The notes under the pieces are model-generated. The model saw nothing but the letters and a program-made list of their open reading frames with translations, did not search any database and had not been told where the DNA came from. Of a DNA stretch of 6,298 nucleotides, positions 5,853 to 6,298 are shown in pieces. Where the stretch lies: NCBI GenBank assembly GCA_003527165.1, contig DPSI01000417.1:1-6298 (forward strand), read 5' to 3'. How positions within the stretch are numbered: position 1 is the stretch's first letter; each line of letters opens with the position of its first letter. The position numbers and the translations under genes are program-made. Source of the stretch: Pseudomonas sp. (GTDB lineage Bacteria; Pseudomonadota; Gammaproteobacteria; Pseudomonadales; Pseudomonadaceae).

Positions 5853-6005
5853 GCGACCGACTGATCATCGAGGGGCCATCGCCGGCGCGGCTGCCGAGCA
5901 CAGCCGACACCGGCCATGCGTGCTTCAGAACAAGCGGGACATTTGCGACGAGTCGAATAAGAAGAAACAACGGTTGGTACGCCAGCCGTGCAAGAGGTAA
6001 TTATC
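5853..6005 (+). other. 153-bp gap between allA and puuD with two hairpins
   Basis: No gene is visible here. GCCGG (5881-5885) pairs with CCGGC (5910-5914) around CGGCTG/CAGCCG (5888-5893 with 5901-5906), forming a GC-rich two-part stem without a T-run. A second hairpin, CGGTTGG-TACG-CCAGCCG (5971-5988, one G-U pair), ends 4 bases before the puuD ribosome site AGAGGT (5993-5998). I find no convincing promoter. The gap may simply be a leader, or a place where transcription or translation of puuD is tuned. Confidence 0.5.
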
Positions 6006-6298
6006 GTGGAAGCACATCTGACCGAATGGCTGAACCTTAGTGTTCGCTGGATTCACATGATCGTCGGCATCGCCTGGATCGGTGCCTCGTTCTATTTCGT
6101 CTGGCTGGAAAACAACCTCAACCGTGCCAACCCCCGCGACGGCCTCTCGGGTGATCTCTGGGCGATTCACGGCGGCGGCATCTACCATCTGGAAAAATAC
6201 AAGCTGGCACCGCCCCAGATGCCGGAGAATCTGCACTGGTTCAAATGGGAGGCCTACACCACCTGGCTGGCGGGAGTGACCCTGCTGATGGTGGTCTA
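6006..6298 (+). CDS. puuD: Urate hydroxylase PuuD, N-terminal part (membrane protein)
   Basis: The frame is open to the window end, giving 97 codons of a longer gene. The protein begins with VEAHLTEWLNLSVRWIHMIV, then GIAWIGASFYFVWLENNL (21-38), LWAIHGGGIYHLEKYKLAPP (51-70) and LHWFKWEAYTTWLAG (76-90). These are hallmarks of the PuuD family, formerly DUF989. Family members have an integral-membrane urate oxidase domain and a C-terminal cytochrome c domain, and replace soluble uricase by passing electrons to the respiratory chain. Only the first membrane segment (about 9-34), the HGGG loop and the start of the second segment are seen; the cytochrome domain lies outside the window. GTG 6006 is chosen because AGAGGT (5993-5998) stands 7 bases upstream and the start fits the family. 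It would produce the 5-hydroxyisourate used by HiuH. Confidence 0.93.
   Translation, partial: MEAHLTEWLNLSVRWIHMIVGIAWIGASFYFVWLENNLNRANPRDGLSGDLWAIHGGGIYHLEKYKLAPPQMPENLHWFKWEAYTTWLAGVTLLMVV

Overview
The window is about 6.3 kb of GC-rich gammaproteobacterial DNA. It most likely comes from a Pseudomonas, and the stutzeri/mendocina side of the genus is my best guess. That rests on protein style, on GTG starts with AGGA-type ribosome sites, on REP-like GTAGGGTGGGC repeats, and on a gene neighbourhood like the purine-degradation cluster known from P. aeruginosa. This is judgement from sequence alone; no database search was run.

Left part (1-1089): the C-terminal end of an AzgA-type NCS2 purine permease, a clear intrinsic terminator, then a complete LysE/RhtB-family exporter gene. 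Middle (1090-1966): about 880 bp without a credible gene. Most of it is one imperfect inverted repeat of about 545 bp (roughly 1206-1750), with matching blocks mirrored around a centre near 1475-1480. After it come two hairpins that serve the end of the leftward hiuH gene.

Right part (1967-6298): a urate catabolic locus. hiuH points left. puuE, uraD, alc, allA and puuD (cut by the window end) point right. The two arms are separated by a 354-bp divergent control region with two ACAAT-type palindromes that look like binding sites for one regulator. A REP-like cluster sits between alc and allA, and a 153-bp gap with hairpins sits between allA and puuD.

Together the genes encode every step from urate to glyoxylate. 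PuuD (membrane urate hydroxylase) makes 5-hydroxyisourate and HiuH hydrolyses it to OHCU. UraD decarboxylates OHCU to S-allantoin, and PuuE opens allantoin to allantoate. Alc splits allantoate into ureidoglycolate and urea, and AllA releases glyoxylate and the second urea. The permease fragment would supply purine bases upstream. No wholly new enzyme system is visible. The most unusual items are the long intergenic palindrome, the paired operator-like sites, and the REP cluster inside the operon.
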